DNA of 22,856 bases from positions 1-22,856 of the forward strand of contig JAEZKB010000038.1 of assembly GCA_023415605.1 (NCBI GenBank), written 5' to 3'. This document shows, piece after piece, positions 7,969-15,783 of the stretch. The position numbers and the translations under genes are program-made. This DNA comes from Pseudomonadota bacterium. GTDB taxonomy: Bacteria > Pseudomonadota > Alphaproteobacteria > Rhizobiales > Devosiaceae. How positions within the stretch are numbered: position 1 is the first letter of the stretch; every line of letters starts with the position of its first letter. The notes beneath the pieces were generated by a model that saw nothing but the letters and a program-made list of their open reading frames with translations, had not been told where the DNA came from and made no database searches.

Positions 7969-8853
7969 ATGGCTGACTCGATCGTCAACCGGCGGCCGCT
8001 GCCGCTCAACATCCTGATCACCGCCTTCATCGTGCTGTGGGTCATCCTCGCGGCCTTCCCGTTCTTCTGGACGGTGTGGGGCTCGTTCAAGGTCGAGGTG
8101 GACTTCTTCTCTCGCGAGAGCTGGTGGAATGCCATTTTCGGCACCAACACCATCAAGCAGACCGGCGAGGCGTTCACCGGCGCGGGCTACTATGGTGCCT
8201 GGGTGACGCGCGAGTTCTGGCGGGCGGTCGGCAACACTGCCGTGGTGACGCTCTGCGTGACCGTGATCTCGCTGACGCTCGGCACCTTGGGCGGCTACGC
8301 CCTCGCCCGCTCCGGACAGCGCTATGCGTTCTGGATCCTGATCGCGGCGCTGGTGTTCCGAGCCATGCCGCATATCACGCTGGTTTCGGGCTATCTGCTG
8401 CCGTTCTTCCAGCTCAACATCTGGGGCTACCTGCCAACCTCGATCATCGTGCTGGTGGCGATCAACCAGCCTTTCACCTTGTGGATGCTGCACTCGTTCT
8501 TCCTGTCGATCCCCAAGGACCTCGACGAGAGTGCGATGGTCGACGGCTGCTCGCGGTTCGAGGCGTTCCGCCGGGTCATCATCCCGGTGATGTGGCCGGG
8601 CGTGGTAACGACGGGGCTCTTCAGCTTCCTCCTCGCCTACAATGACTTCGCAGTGACCTCGATGCTGCTGAGCGCCGACAACCAGACGATGGTGCCGAAG
8701 ATCTCGAGCTTCCTCGGCTCGGTGCAGGAGCAGGGCAATGTCATGTATGCGGTGGCGGCCGTGGTCTCGGCGACGGTGCCGCTCTTCATCCTCGTCCTCT
8801 TCTTCCAACGCCAGATCGTCAGCGGGCTCACCGCCGGCGCAGTGAAAGGCTGA
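7969..8853 (+). CDS. ABC transporter permease (MalG-like)
   Basis: 294 residues, a normal length for the MalG/UgpE-type permease. An N-terminal membrane helix (LNILITAFIVLWVILAAFPF) is followed by a short extracytoplasmic segment and about five further helices. The EAA loop that docks on the ATPase is DESAMVDGCSRFEAFRRVIIPVMWPG. ATG 7969 lies two bases after the stop of the first permease, so translation is probably coupled; no separate strong ribosome site is visible. The protein ends with the usual FFQRQIVSGLTAGAVKG tail of this family. It is predicted to form the transmembrane heterodimer with the preceding gene product. Confidence 0.92.
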   Translation: MADSIVNRRPLPLNILITAFIVLWVILAAFPFFWTVWGSFKVEVDFFSRESWWNAIFGTNTIKQTGEAFTGAGYYGAWVTREFWRAVGNTAVVTLCVTVISLTLGTLGGYALARSGQRYAFWILIAALVFRAMPHITLVSGYLLPFFQLNIWGYLPTSIIVLVAINQPFTLWMLHSFFLSIPKDLDESAMVDGCSRFEAFRRVIIPVMWPGVVTTGLFSFLLAYNDFAVTSMLLSADNQTMVPKISSFLGSVQEQGNVMYAVAAVVSATVPLFILVLFFQRQIVSGLTAGAVKG

Positions 8854-8861
8854 CCCGTCCC

Positions 8862-9914
8862 ATGGCTCAGATCCGCCTCAAGAACGTCTCCAAGCGCTGG
8901 ACCAATTTCGTCGGCGTCGACAATTTCAACCTGGACATCGCCGACCAGGAATTCCTGGTGCTGCTCGGGCCATCGGGCTGCGGCAAAACCACGACTATGC
9001 GCATGATCGCGGGCCTCGAGGACATCACCGAGGGCGAGATCTGGATCGGCGACCGGCTGGTCAACAAGCTGGAGCCGAAGGACCGCGACATCTCGATGGT
9101 GTTCCAGAGCTACGGCCTCTATCCCAACATGACGGTCTACGAAAACATCCGCTTTCCGCTCAAGGTGCGGAAGGTGCCGCAGGAGCAGCACCACGAGCGG
9201 GTGATGGCGGCGAGCAAGATGGTCGAGCTCGACGAGTTCCTGCAGCGCCGGCCGGCGGCCCTCTCGGGTGGGCAGCGGCAGCGCGTGGCGCTGGCCCGGG
9301 CCATCGTGCGCGAGCCCAACGCGTTCCTGATGGACGAGCCGCTCTCGAACCTCGACGCCAAGCTGCGCGTCTCGACGCGGGCGCAGATCAAGAACCTGCA
9401 TCACACGCTCAAGCGCACCACGATCTACGTCACCCACGACCAGATCGAGGCCATGACTTTGGCCGATCGCGTGGTGGTGATGAGCCGCGGCGTGGTCCAG
9501 CAGGTGGGTACGCCCATGGAAATCTATGACCGGCCGGCCAACACCTTCGTCGCGGGATTTATCGGCTCGCCGGCCATGAACCTCGTAGCCGGGACGATCC
9601 AGGACGGCACGTTCTCCGGCGAGAACATCCGCGTCACCGGCCTGCCTGCGAACGTCAAGGGCGACGTGACCCTCGGCTTCCGTGCGGAAGATGCGACGCT
9701 CGTGGGCGAGACGGGGCAGATGGAAGCGCCGATCTACTCGGTGGAGCTGCTGGGGGAGGCGACGATGATCTCGATGCGTGTCGGCGGCGAGTTGGTCTCG
9801 GTCAAGACCAGCAAGGACTATCGCGCCGAGATCGGCGATGTGGTTCGAGTCAACATTGCGCCGGCCGCCTGCCACTTGTTCGACCGTTCGACCGGCCAGC
9901 GCCTCGTCGCCTGA
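8862..9914 (+). CDS. ABC transporter ATP-binding protein (MalK/UgpC type)
   Basis: 350 residues with all ATPase motifs in order: Walker A GPSGCGKT (36-43), Q-loop Gln82 (VFQSYGLYP), signature LSGGQ (134-138), Walker B FLMDEP (155-160), D-loop SNLDAKLR and H-loop His192 (YVTHDQ). A C-terminal TOBE/OB-like domain follows FVAGFIGSPAMNL. This is the usual architecture of carbohydrate importers and completes the transporter encoded from 5628. The start is 8 bases after the MalG-like stop. Its stop codon overlaps the start codon of the following small gene (TGATG), tying the hydrolase genes to the transporter. Like MalK, the C-terminal domain could take part in regulation, but nothing in the sequence proves that. 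Confidence 0.95.
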   Translation: MAQIRLKNVSKRWTNFVGVDNFNLDIADQEFLVLLGPSGCGKTTTMRMIAGLEDITEGEIWIGDRLVNKLEPKDRDISMVFQSYGLYPNMTVYENIRFPLKVRKVPQEQHHERVMAASKMVELDEFLQRRPAALSGGQRQRVALARAIVREPNAFLMDEPLSNLDAKLRVSTRAQIKNLHHTLKRTTIYVTHDQIEAMTLADRVVVMSRGVVQQVGTPMEIYDRPANTFVAGFIGSPAMNLVAGTIQDGTFSGENIRVTGLPANVKGDVTLGFRAEDATLVGETGQMEAPIYSVELLGEATMISMRVGGELVSVKTSKDYRAEIGDVVRVNIAPAACHLFDRSTGQRLVA

Positions 9915-10066
9915 TGGCCAGCAAGGTGACAGCAGCAGCGCTCGAAGCTGCAGCCAAGGCGCATGGCATTGCCGTGCCCAAGGCGCAGGTGAAGCCGGTG
10001 CTCGCCGGGGCCAACTGGCTCAAGGATTGCGTGGCGCTGCTGCGCGAGTCAGGCCTGGGCAAGTGA
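9914..10066 (+). CDS. Small AtzG-like protein (putative amidase partner, 50 aa)
   Basis: A short gene missed by size cut-offs. ATG 9914 overlaps the ATPase stop by one base, and its own TGA (10064-10066) overlaps the GTG start of the amidase by four bases. The 50-residue product begins MASKVTAAALEAAAKAHGIA and continues with VPKAQVKPVLAGANWLKDCVALLRESGLGK. It is Ala/Leu/Lys-rich and likely two helices. Size, position directly before an amidase-signature gene, and the helix-turn-helix-like pattern resemble the AtzG-like (DUF4089) or GatC-like partners that stabilise amidases such as AtzE (established for cyanuric acid degradation). The family assignment is by pattern only. The tight overlaps on both sides are strong evidence that it is a real coding sequence. 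Confidence 0.75.
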   Translation: MASKVTAAALEAAAKAHGIAVPKAQVKPVLAGANWLKDCVALLRESGLGK

Positions 10067-11415
10067 ACCCAGCCGACCTTTCGATCCCGGACGCCGGGGC
10101 ACGGCTGCGCGACGGCACGCTGACCTCGGCGGAGCTGACGGACGCGCATCTCGAACGCATCGCGGCGCGGGACGGCAGCTACCACGCGTTCGTTACAGTC
10201 ACGGCCGATCGGGCGCGAGAGGATGCAAGTCGCGCCGATCGCGAACGTGCCGAGGGCATCGATCGCGGGCCGCTGCATGGCATTCCGATTGCGCTCAAGG
10301 ACCTGATCGACACCGCCGGGATCCCCACGACATCGGGATCGCGCCTGTTCGAGAAGCATGTTCCGTCCACCGATGCCGCGGTGGCGAGGCGCCTCCGCGA
10401 AGGCGGAGCGGTGCTGCTGGGAAAGCTCATGACCTATGAGTTCGCACTGGTGGGCCCCAGCCTGGACCTCCCCTACGCCGCCTCGCGCAACCCGTGGAAT
10501 CTGGACCATATTACCGGCGGTTCGTCTTCGGGGTCGGCGGCGGCGGTGGCTGGCGGGCTGGTCCGGACGGCGATCGGCACCGATACGGGCGGCTCGATCC
10601 GAAGTCCGGCAAGCTACTGCGGCGTCGTCGGGCTCAAGCCGACCTATGAGCGCGTGTCTCGCGACGGCGTGTTCCCGCTGTCGCCGAGCCTCGATCATGT
10701 CGGGCCATTGAGCGCCACTGTGGCCGAGGCAGCGATCACGCTCGATGCCATCTCAGATGCCGGCGCGGCGTCACGCCTCGGCGAAGGTGTTCACGCGAAG
10801 CGGATCGCCTATGCGCGCAGCTGGTTCGCGACGGCTACGGAAGCCGAGCCGGCCGGGGTTGCGGCCATGGACGACGCCGCCTCGGCGCTGTCGCTGCTGG
10901 GCGCCCGCATCGAGGAAGTGGAGCTGCCGGACTACGCCCTGTTCGAGGCGGCAGGGGCGGTGATCATCCAGGCCGAGGCACTGGCGGTTCATGCCACCGA
11001 CCTCAAGGCGCGGCCCGAACTCTATGGCCGGCTCGCCTACCAGAACCTGCTGACCGGACTGGTACTCGACGATGCCGATGTGGCCATCGCGCGAGCCGCT
11101 GCGGCAGAACTCAGTCGCAGACTGCAGGCCGAAATCTTCAGCCAGTTCGACGCGATGGTGACGATCAACACGCTGACGCCCGCCCTGCCCTTTTCGGCCT
11201 TCGACGGCGTCAACTCCGTTTGGACGCATATGCGGACGCTTCCGTCCAACGTCACCGGCAATCCGGCGCTGGCGGTGCCGATCGGCTTCACCCGAGGCTT
11301 GCCGCTCGGTATGCAGATCGTCGGCCGACATGGCGACGAGGCGGTCATCTGCGCCATCGGCCATGCTTTTGAGACCGCGACGGATCACTCGGCGCAACGA
11401 CCACCGGCGCTCTAG
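10063..11415 (+). CDS. Amidase-signature family hydrolase
   Basis: 450 residues from GTG 10063, the only start consistent with the four-base overlap with the preceding small gene. The Ser-cisSer-Lys triad is complete: Lys79 (GIPIALKDLID), Ser154 (start of the Ser run in GGSSSGSAAAVAGG) and Ser178 (GTDTGGSIRSPA). The 75- and 24-residue spacings equal those of fatty acid amide hydrolase. GatA-like landmarks (NPWN, GVVGLKPTYERVS, GLPLGMQIVG) are present. The enzyme hydrolyses a carboxamide or related C-N bond in the cytoplasm; it is unlikely to be the tRNA amidotransferase subunit GatA, since no gatB is nearby and it is fused to a transport operon. The likely substrate is the imported compound or an early intermediate (inference). 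Confidence 0.9.
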   Translation: MNPADLSIPDAGARLRDGTLTSAELTDAHLERIAARDGSYHAFVTVTADRAREDASRADRERAEGIDRGPLHGIPIALKDLIDTAGIPTTSGSRLFEKHVPSTDAAVARRLREGGAVLLGKLMTYEFALVGPSLDLPYAASRNPWNLDHITGGSSSGSAAAVAGGLVRTAIGTDTGGSIRSPASYCGVVGLKPTYERVSRDGVFPLSPSLDHVGPLSATVAEAAITLDAISDAGAASRLGEGVHAKRIAYARSWFATATEAEPAGVAAMDDAASALSLLGARIEEVELPDYALFEAAGAVIIQAEALAVHATDLKARPELYGRLAYQNLLTGLVLDDADVAIARAAAAELSRRLQAEIFSQFDAMVTINTLTPALPFSAFDGVNSVWTHMRTLPSNVTGNPALAVPIGFTRGLPLGMQIVGRHGDEAVICAIGHAFETATDHSAQRPPAL

Positions 11416-11440
11416 CCGCACAAGGTAGTATTTACTTCTT

Positions 11441-11454
11441 TGCATACGTATGCA
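11441..11454. promoter_or_regulatory. LacI-type operator, site C (before hisD-like gene 1)
   Basis: TGCATACGTATGCA lies within a perfect 16-base palindrome TTGCATACGTATGCAA (11440-11455) with a central CG. It sits in the 82-base gap between the amidase stop and the ATG at 11498, a good position for repression of the hisD-SDR-lacI unit. Because lacI is in that unit, this site would give autoregulation. Confidence 0.85.
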
Positions 11455-11497
11455 AGAACTAGCTCAAGAACTCAGAAGACTTTCGGGGAGCAGGCGA

Positions 11498-12823
11498 ATG
11501 GCGCGTTGGCTGAAGCAGAGCAAGACCATCGAGGAGCGCGCCGAGGCCAACAAGCAGGTTCGCCTGACGGTCGAAGGTATCCTGGCCGATATCGAGAAGC
11601 GTGGCGACGAAGCGGTGCGCGAGCTCTCGCGCAAGTTCGACAACTGGGACCGTCCGGACTTCCGCCTGAGCCAGGCAGAGATCGACGCCTGCATGGCCCA
11701 GCTTTCCGAGCAGGACCTCAGCGACATCGCTTTCGCGCAGACGCAGGTGCGCAACTTCGCGCAGGCGCAGAAGGACACCATGAAGGAACTCGCCATCGAG
11801 ACGCTTCCCGGCGTCACGCTGGGCCACAAGCATGTGCCGATCAGCGCCGTGGGTTGCTATGTCCCCGGTGGCAAGTATCCGCTGCTCGCGTCGGCGCATA
11901 TGTCGGTGCTGACGGCCAAGGTGGCCGGCTGCGGCCGCGTGATCACCTGCGCGCCGCCGTTCAACGGTAAGGCCGCGCCCGCCATCGTTGCCGCGCAGCA
12001 CATGGCCGGAGCCGACGAGATCTTCGTGCTCGGTGGTATCCAGGCGATTGGCGCCATGGCCATCGGCACCGAGAGCATCAAGTCGGTAGACATGTTGGTC
12101 GGCCCCGGCAATGCCTTCGTGGCCGAAGCCAAGCGGCAGCTCTATGGCCGCGTCGGTATCGACCTCTTTGCCGGCCCCACCGAAACACTGGTGATTGCAG
12201 ACGAGACGGTGGATGGAGAACTCTGCGCCACGGACCTGCTCGGCCAGGCGGAGCACGGGCCCACCTCCCCTGCCATCCTGCTCACGAACTCCGAGAAGCT
12301 GGCGCGCGACACCATGGCCGAAGTCGAGCGGCTGCTCGGCATCCTGCCTACGGGTGAAGTGGCGCGGAAGTCGTGGACGGACTTCGGCGAAGTCATCGTC
12401 TGCGACAGCTACGATGAGATGGTGGAGGTCGCCGACCGTATTGCCTCCGAGCACGTGCAGGTGATGACTGATCGCGACCTCTGGTTCCGCGACACGCTGC
12501 AGAATTACGGCGCGCTGTTCCTCGGGCCGCGCACCAATGTGGCCTTTGGCGACAAGGTGATCGGCACCAACCATACCCTGCCGACGATGAAGGCGGCGCG
12601 CTATACGGGCGGCCTGTGGGTCGGGAAGTTCATGAAGACCTGCACGTGGCAAATCGTCGAGACCGACGAGGCCTCGGCGCTGGTGGGCGAATATGCCTCG
12701 CGCCTCTCCATGCTCGAAGGCTTTGTGGGCCATGCCGAGCAGGGCAATATCCGGGTGCGCCGCTATGGCGGTCGCAACATACCTTATGCCACCGCGGCCA
12801 GCCCCCGCGCAGCCGCCGAGTAG
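11498..12823 (+). CDS. HisD-like (histidinol dehydrogenase family) catabolic dehydrogenase 1
   Basis: 441 residues from ATG 11498, supported by GGGGAG at 11485-11490. An earlier ATG at 11450 lies inside the operator palindrome and is rejected. Zinc and catalytic residues of the HisD fold are all present: Gln250 and His253 (GQAEHGP), Glu318-His319 (SEHVQV), Asp352 (FGDKVIGTNH) and His412 (GFVGHAEQ). The family oxidises an alcohol to an acid in two NAD-dependent steps. No other histidine-biosynthesis gene is near, and the YTGGLWVG-type C-terminal region is shared with the second paralog here. So it is more likely a catabolic homolog, like HpsN (2,3-dihydroxypropane-1-sulfonate dehydrogenase), than HisD proper. 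Next gene: SDR, 6 bases downstream. Confidence 0.88.
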   Translation: MARWLKQSKTIEERAEANKQVRLTVEGILADIEKRGDEAVRELSRKFDNWDRPDFRLSQAEIDACMAQLSEQDLSDIAFAQTQVRNFAQAQKDTMKELAIETLPGVTLGHKHVPISAVGCYVPGGKYPLLASAHMSVLTAKVAGCGRVITCAPPFNGKAAPAIVAAQHMAGADEIFVLGGIQAIGAMAIGTESIKSVDMLVGPGNAFVAEAKRQLYGRVGIDLFAGPTETLVIADETVDGELCATDLLGQAEHGPTSPAILLTNSEKLARDTMAEVERLLGILPTGEVARKSWTDFGEVIVCDSYDEMVEVADRIASEHVQVMTDRDLWFRDTLQNYGALFLGPRTNVAFGDKVIGTNHTLPTMKAARYTGGLWVGKFMKTCTWQIVETDEASALVGEYASRLSMLEGFVGHAEQGNIRVRRYGGRNIPYATAASPRAAAE

Positions 12824-12829
12824 ATCGCG

Positions 12830-13594
12830 ATGGCCCTGCCACGCACGCCCAGTTTCCGGCTCGAGGGCAAGCGCGCACTCGTGACCGGCGGGACGCGCGG
12901 CATCGGCCTCGGCGCCGCTGTAGCGTTGGCGGAAGCGGGTGCCGAGGTGATGATCGTTTCGCGCACGGCCGCCGACGTCGACGCGACAGTCGAGGCGCTG
13001 CTCGATGCCGATCTTCAGGCTTCAGGAACGGCGCTGGACGTGACCGACACGGCGGCAGTCCAAGCCTTTGTGGCGGCGGCCGAACCCTTCGATGTTCTCG
13101 TCAATTCCGCCGGGGGCGCGAAACACTCGAATTTTTTAGACATCACCGAAGAGAGCTACCAGTCGGTGATCGACCTCAACCTCAAGTCCGCGCTGTTCGT
13201 GTCACAGGCCGTCGCTGCGAAGCTGGTGGCGGCCGGCAGGCCAGGGTCGATCATCCATATCTCGTCGCAGATGGGCCATGTCAGCGGGCCGAAGCGCGCC
13301 GTCTACTCTGCCAGTAAATTTGCGGTGGAAGGGCTCACCAAGGCGATGGCGATCGAGCTTGGACCGCATAACATCCGGGTCAATACGATCTGCCCGACGT
13401 TCATTGAGACCGAACTCACCGCGAAGACCCTCGCCGACCCCGATTTCCGATCGTGGGTTCTCTCCAAGATCAAGCTCGGCCGCCTGGGCCGCGTCGAGGA
13501 CATTATGGGCCCCGTGCTGTTCCTGGCCTCCGACGCCGCCGCAATGATCACGGGCTCCTCACTGATGGTGGATGGCGGATGGACGGCGGAATAG
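12830..13594 (+). CDS. Short-chain dehydrogenase/reductase (SDR)
   Basis: 254 residues, a classical SDR. The cofactor-binding TGGTRGIG is at residues 19-26, NSAGG (the NNAG equivalent) follows, and the catalytic set is Ser146, Tyr159 and Lys163 (YSASK), with the standard 13-residue Ser-Tyr spacing. IRVNTICPTFIETELT and the C-terminal GSSLMVDGGW are typical of polyol or 2-deoxygluconate-type dehydrogenases. No acidic NADPH or NADH preference can be firmly read. ATG 12830 is 6 bases after the HisD-like stop; the 3' end overlaps the lacI start by 16 bases. Predicted cytoplasmic oxidoreductase acting on a hydroxyl or carbonyl of the pathway intermediate (inference). Confidence 0.9.
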   Translation: MALPRTPSFRLEGKRALVTGGTRGIGLGAAVALAEAGAEVMIVSRTAADVDATVEALLDADLQASGTALDVTDTAAVQAFVAAAEPFDVLVNSAGGAKHSNFLDITEESYQSVIDLNLKSALFVSQAVAAKLVAAGRPGSIIHISSQMGHVSGPKRAVYSASKFAVEGLTKAMAIELGPHNIRVNTICPTFIETELTAKTLADPDFRSWVLSKIKLGRLGRVEDIMGPVLFLASDAAAMITGSSLMVDGGWTAE

Positions 13595-14658
13595 TCAGCA
13601 AGAAGGCGCCGGTGACCTCCTCGCAGGTCGCCGAGCATGCTGGGGTAAGCCAGTCGGCGGTCTCCCGCACCTTCACGCCTGGCGCATCGATCTCGCCCAA
13701 GACGCGGGCCAAGGTGCTGGCGGCGGCCAAGGAGCTCGGCTATCGGCCCAACGCCATCGCGCGCTCGCTGATCACCAACCGATCCCGCATCATCGCGGTG
13801 GTCATGGCCTATCTCGAGAACCTCTTCTATCCAGACGTGCTCGAAGAACTCGGCCGGCGCCTCGCTGCCGAGAACTACCACCTGCTGCTGTTCACCGGGT
13901 TCATGGACCGCGACAGCGACCCGGTGTTCGACCAGCTGATGCAGTATCGGGTGGATGGGATCATCCTTGCATCCACATCGCTCTCGTCTGAGCTGTCCGA
14001 CGAGTGCACGGTGGCCGGCATCCCGGTGGTGCTCTTCAACCGCACGACCGAGCGCGACTCCGCTTCGTCGGTGACGACGAAGAACCGCGAGGGTGGGCGG
14101 CTGATCGGCGAGTTCCTCCTCGCCGGTGGGCACAAGAGTTTCGGCTATATTGCTGGCTTGGAGAATTCCTCCACCAACCGCGACCGCCTCGCCGGCTTCC
14201 GGGAGGCGCTCTCGGCTGCCAAGATCAAGTCACTGGAAATCCGCACGGGCAACTACAACCGCGCCGATGCCGAAGCGGCGGCGCGCGAACTGCTGTCGCT
14301 GAAGAAGCGACCGGAGGCGATCTTCGTCGCCAACGACCATATGGCGGTCGCCGTGATGGACGTGGCTCGCTACGAGTTCGGCCTCTCGATCCCCGGGGAC
14401 CTGTCGATCGTCGGCTATGACGATGTTGGCCCCGCCCGCTGGCCGTCTTATGGCATCACGTCGGTGACGCAGCCGATCGACGGCATGGTCGAGGCCACGG
14501 TCGACATCCTGATGGACCAGATCGCATCGGGAGAGATCGAGGCGCAACACAAGGTGATCGCAGGCGAACTCGTCGTGCGGACCTCGGCCCGCCTGCCCCA
14601 ATCCGGCATCGTCGAAGTCGATGGCCAACGCTTCTATCGCCCGGGCGGCGCCACGTGA
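13579..14658 (+). CDS. LacI-family transcriptional regulator
   Basis: 359 residues from ATG 13579, which lies inside the end of the SDR gene; upstream extension would only repeat SDR sequence in another frame. The N-terminal helix-turn-helix is at residues about 13-33 (VTSSQVAEHAGVSQSAVSRTF), followed by the conserved KVLAAAKELGYRPNAIARSL linker and hinge region. A periplasmic-binding-protein-like effector domain follows (VVMAYLENLFYPDVLEEL, VDGIILASTSL, PVVLFNRT, GFREAL, AIFVANDHMAVAVMDVAR, SIVGYDDVGPARW). It should bind as a dimer to palindromes with a central CG, and five such sites lie in this window. It is the natural candidate regulator, released by a pathway sugar or intermediate (inference). 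Site C would make it self-repressing. Confidence 0.93.
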   Translation: MDGGIVSKKAPVTSSQVAEHAGVSQSAVSRTFTPGASISPKTRAKVLAAAKELGYRPNAIARSLITNRSRIIAVVMAYLENLFYPDVLEELGRRLAAENYHLLLFTGFMDRDSDPVFDQLMQYRVDGIILASTSLSSELSDECTVAGIPVVLFNRTTERDSASSVTTKNREGGRLIGEFLLAGGHKSFGYIAGLENSSTNRDRLAGFREALSAAKIKSLEIRTGNYNRADAEAAARELLSLKKRPEAIFVANDHMAVAVMDVARYEFGLSIPGDLSIVGYDDVGPARWPSYGITSVTQPIDGMVEATVDILMDQIASGEIEAQHKVIAGELVVRTSARLPQSGIVEVDGQRFYRPGGAT

Positions 14659-14682
14659 GCCCCGCTGTGTCAGCGCGCGCTG

Positions 14683-14696
14683 TGCATACGAATGCG
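14683..14696. promoter_or_regulatory. LacI-type operator, site D (degenerate, before double-cupin gene)
   Basis: TGCATACGAATGCG matches site A at 13 of 14 bases, differing only at the last position. It lies in the 84-base gap between lacI and the cupin gene, 47 bases before the ATG. It could mark an internal promoter for the cupin-CIMS-rraA unit. It directly follows a CAGCGCGCGCTG palindrome (14671-14682) of unknown meaning. Confidence 0.6.
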
Positions 14697-14742
14697 CGGA
14701 CGCGAGCAATTTTCTTCCAAGTTTGATCGAAAGGATCTGCAG

Positions 14743-15783
14743 ATGACCAAATGGACCCAGGAGGCGATGGAGAAGCGCCTCGTTCGCTATGCCGATCTCA
14801 AGGGCCTGCGCAATGCCTTCATCGATGCGCGGACGCCCGGCTCGGACCGGAAGGAGAATTTCACCATCATCGGACCCGGCGTCTCCGAGAACCCGGCGCA
14901 AGTGGTGCACATCCCCGAAGCGCACGGCTTCAACGTGGGCGCCGCGCGCCAGCCCTTCGGCTGCACCAATTCGCAGCACAGCCACCTCACCGCCGAGACG
15001 TTCGTGGTGCACACCGGCAAGTGGCGCTTCGTCTTCGGCGCCAACAAGGACGAAGGCTATATCGACGTGGAGCCAGGCGATGTGGCAACGGTGCCGACGC
15101 ATATGTTCCGCGGCTTCGAGAAGCGCGATGAAGGTACGGGTTTCCTTTATGTCGTGCTCGGCCACGACGATCCGGGCAAGGTCGTCTGGGCGCCATCGGT
15201 ATTCAAGATGGCAGAGGACTATGGTCTCAAGCTGCTCAAGGGCGGCAAGCTGATCGACACCACGCTCGGCGAGACGGTACCGGAAGGCGCTGAGATGGAG
15301 CAGCCGCCGGATGCGGCCAAGCTCAAGGAACTGGCGACGCCGCCGATGTCCGAACTGAGCAAGTACGCCATCAAGGCGGCGGACATTAAAGGAAACCCGA
15401 ATTCCCCGCTGGCTGGTGAAGGGGTCGAGGAAGCGCCATTGATCGGCGATGCGGATGCCGAGGACGGGTTCAAGGCCGGCCCGATCATCGGGCATTGGAA
15501 GCATGGCTTCGCGCTGCGCCGGCTGAAGCTCGAGACCGGGGCGACGATCGCGCCGCATTCGCGCGCCGAGCAGGAGGTCATCTTCGTGCAATCGGGGACG
15601 CTCGAAGTGAACTGGGCCGATGGCAGGCTGATCATGGGCGCCGGCGATACGCTGACCGTCCCCATTGGTCTCGCGCATAGTTTCCGCAACCCGGCTTCGG
15701 CCGACGCGATCGCCTTCGTCGTCCGTGGTTCGGAGAGCCCGGCGGCACCGGTGTTCGCCGAGAACCGCGCGGCGGCCGAATGA
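14743..15783 (+). CDS. Double-cupin protein (gentisate 1,2-dioxygenase-like)
   Basis: 346 residues from ATG 14743, supported by AAAGGA about 8 bases upstream; the in-frame ATG at 14692 overlaps operator D and is rejected. Two cupin domains are visible. The N-terminal one has a complete metal set: His79 and His81 (QHSH), Glu85 and His120 (VPTHMFRGFE). The C-terminal one (APHSRAEQEVIFVQSGTLEV...LAHSFRN) keeps His272 and His312 with nearby Glu276/278 but lacks the paired HxH. This layout resembles gentisate dioxygenase relatives, in which one domain binds iron. No ring-hydroxylation or fumarylpyruvate genes are nearby, so a gentisate role is doubtful; isomerase or other cupin chemistry is possible. 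Its stop overlaps the next start (ATGA). Confidence 0.8.
   Translation: MTKWTQEAMEKRLVRYADLKGLRNAFIDARTPGSDRKENFTIIGPGVSENPAQVVHIPEAHGFNVGAARQPFGCTNSQHSHLTAETFVVHTGKWRFVFGANKDEGYIDVEPGDVATVPTHMFRGFEKRDEGTGFLYVVLGHDDPGKVVWAPSVFKMAEDYGLKLLKGGKLIDTTLGETVPEGAEMEQPPDAAKLKELATPPMSELSKYAIKAADIKGNPNSPLAGEGVEEAPLIGDADAEDGFKAGPIIGHWKHGFALRRLKLETGATIAPHSRAEQEVIFVQSGTLEVNWADGRLIMGAGDTLTVPIGLAHSFRNPASADAIAFVVRGSESPAAPVFAENRAAAE

Noticed and set aside
11226..11233. GCATATGC inside the amidase gene as a further operator
   Set aside because: It lacks the central CG and the flanking symmetry, and it is within coding sequence.
11450..11497. Earlier ATG extending hisD-like gene 1 by 16 residues
   Set aside because: The ATG lies inside the operator palindrome, has no ribosome site, and the added residues do not look like the family; ATG 11498 has GGGGAG upstream.
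11498..12823. Histidine biosynthesis locus
   Set aside because: No hisG, hisB, hisC or other his gene is present, there are two paralogs, and both sit among catabolic genes with LacI-type operators.
14671..14682. CAGCGCGCGCTG palindrome after lacI as a terminator
   Set aside because: It has no loop to speak of and no T-run; chance is plausible in GC-rich DNA, though its position next to operator D was noted.
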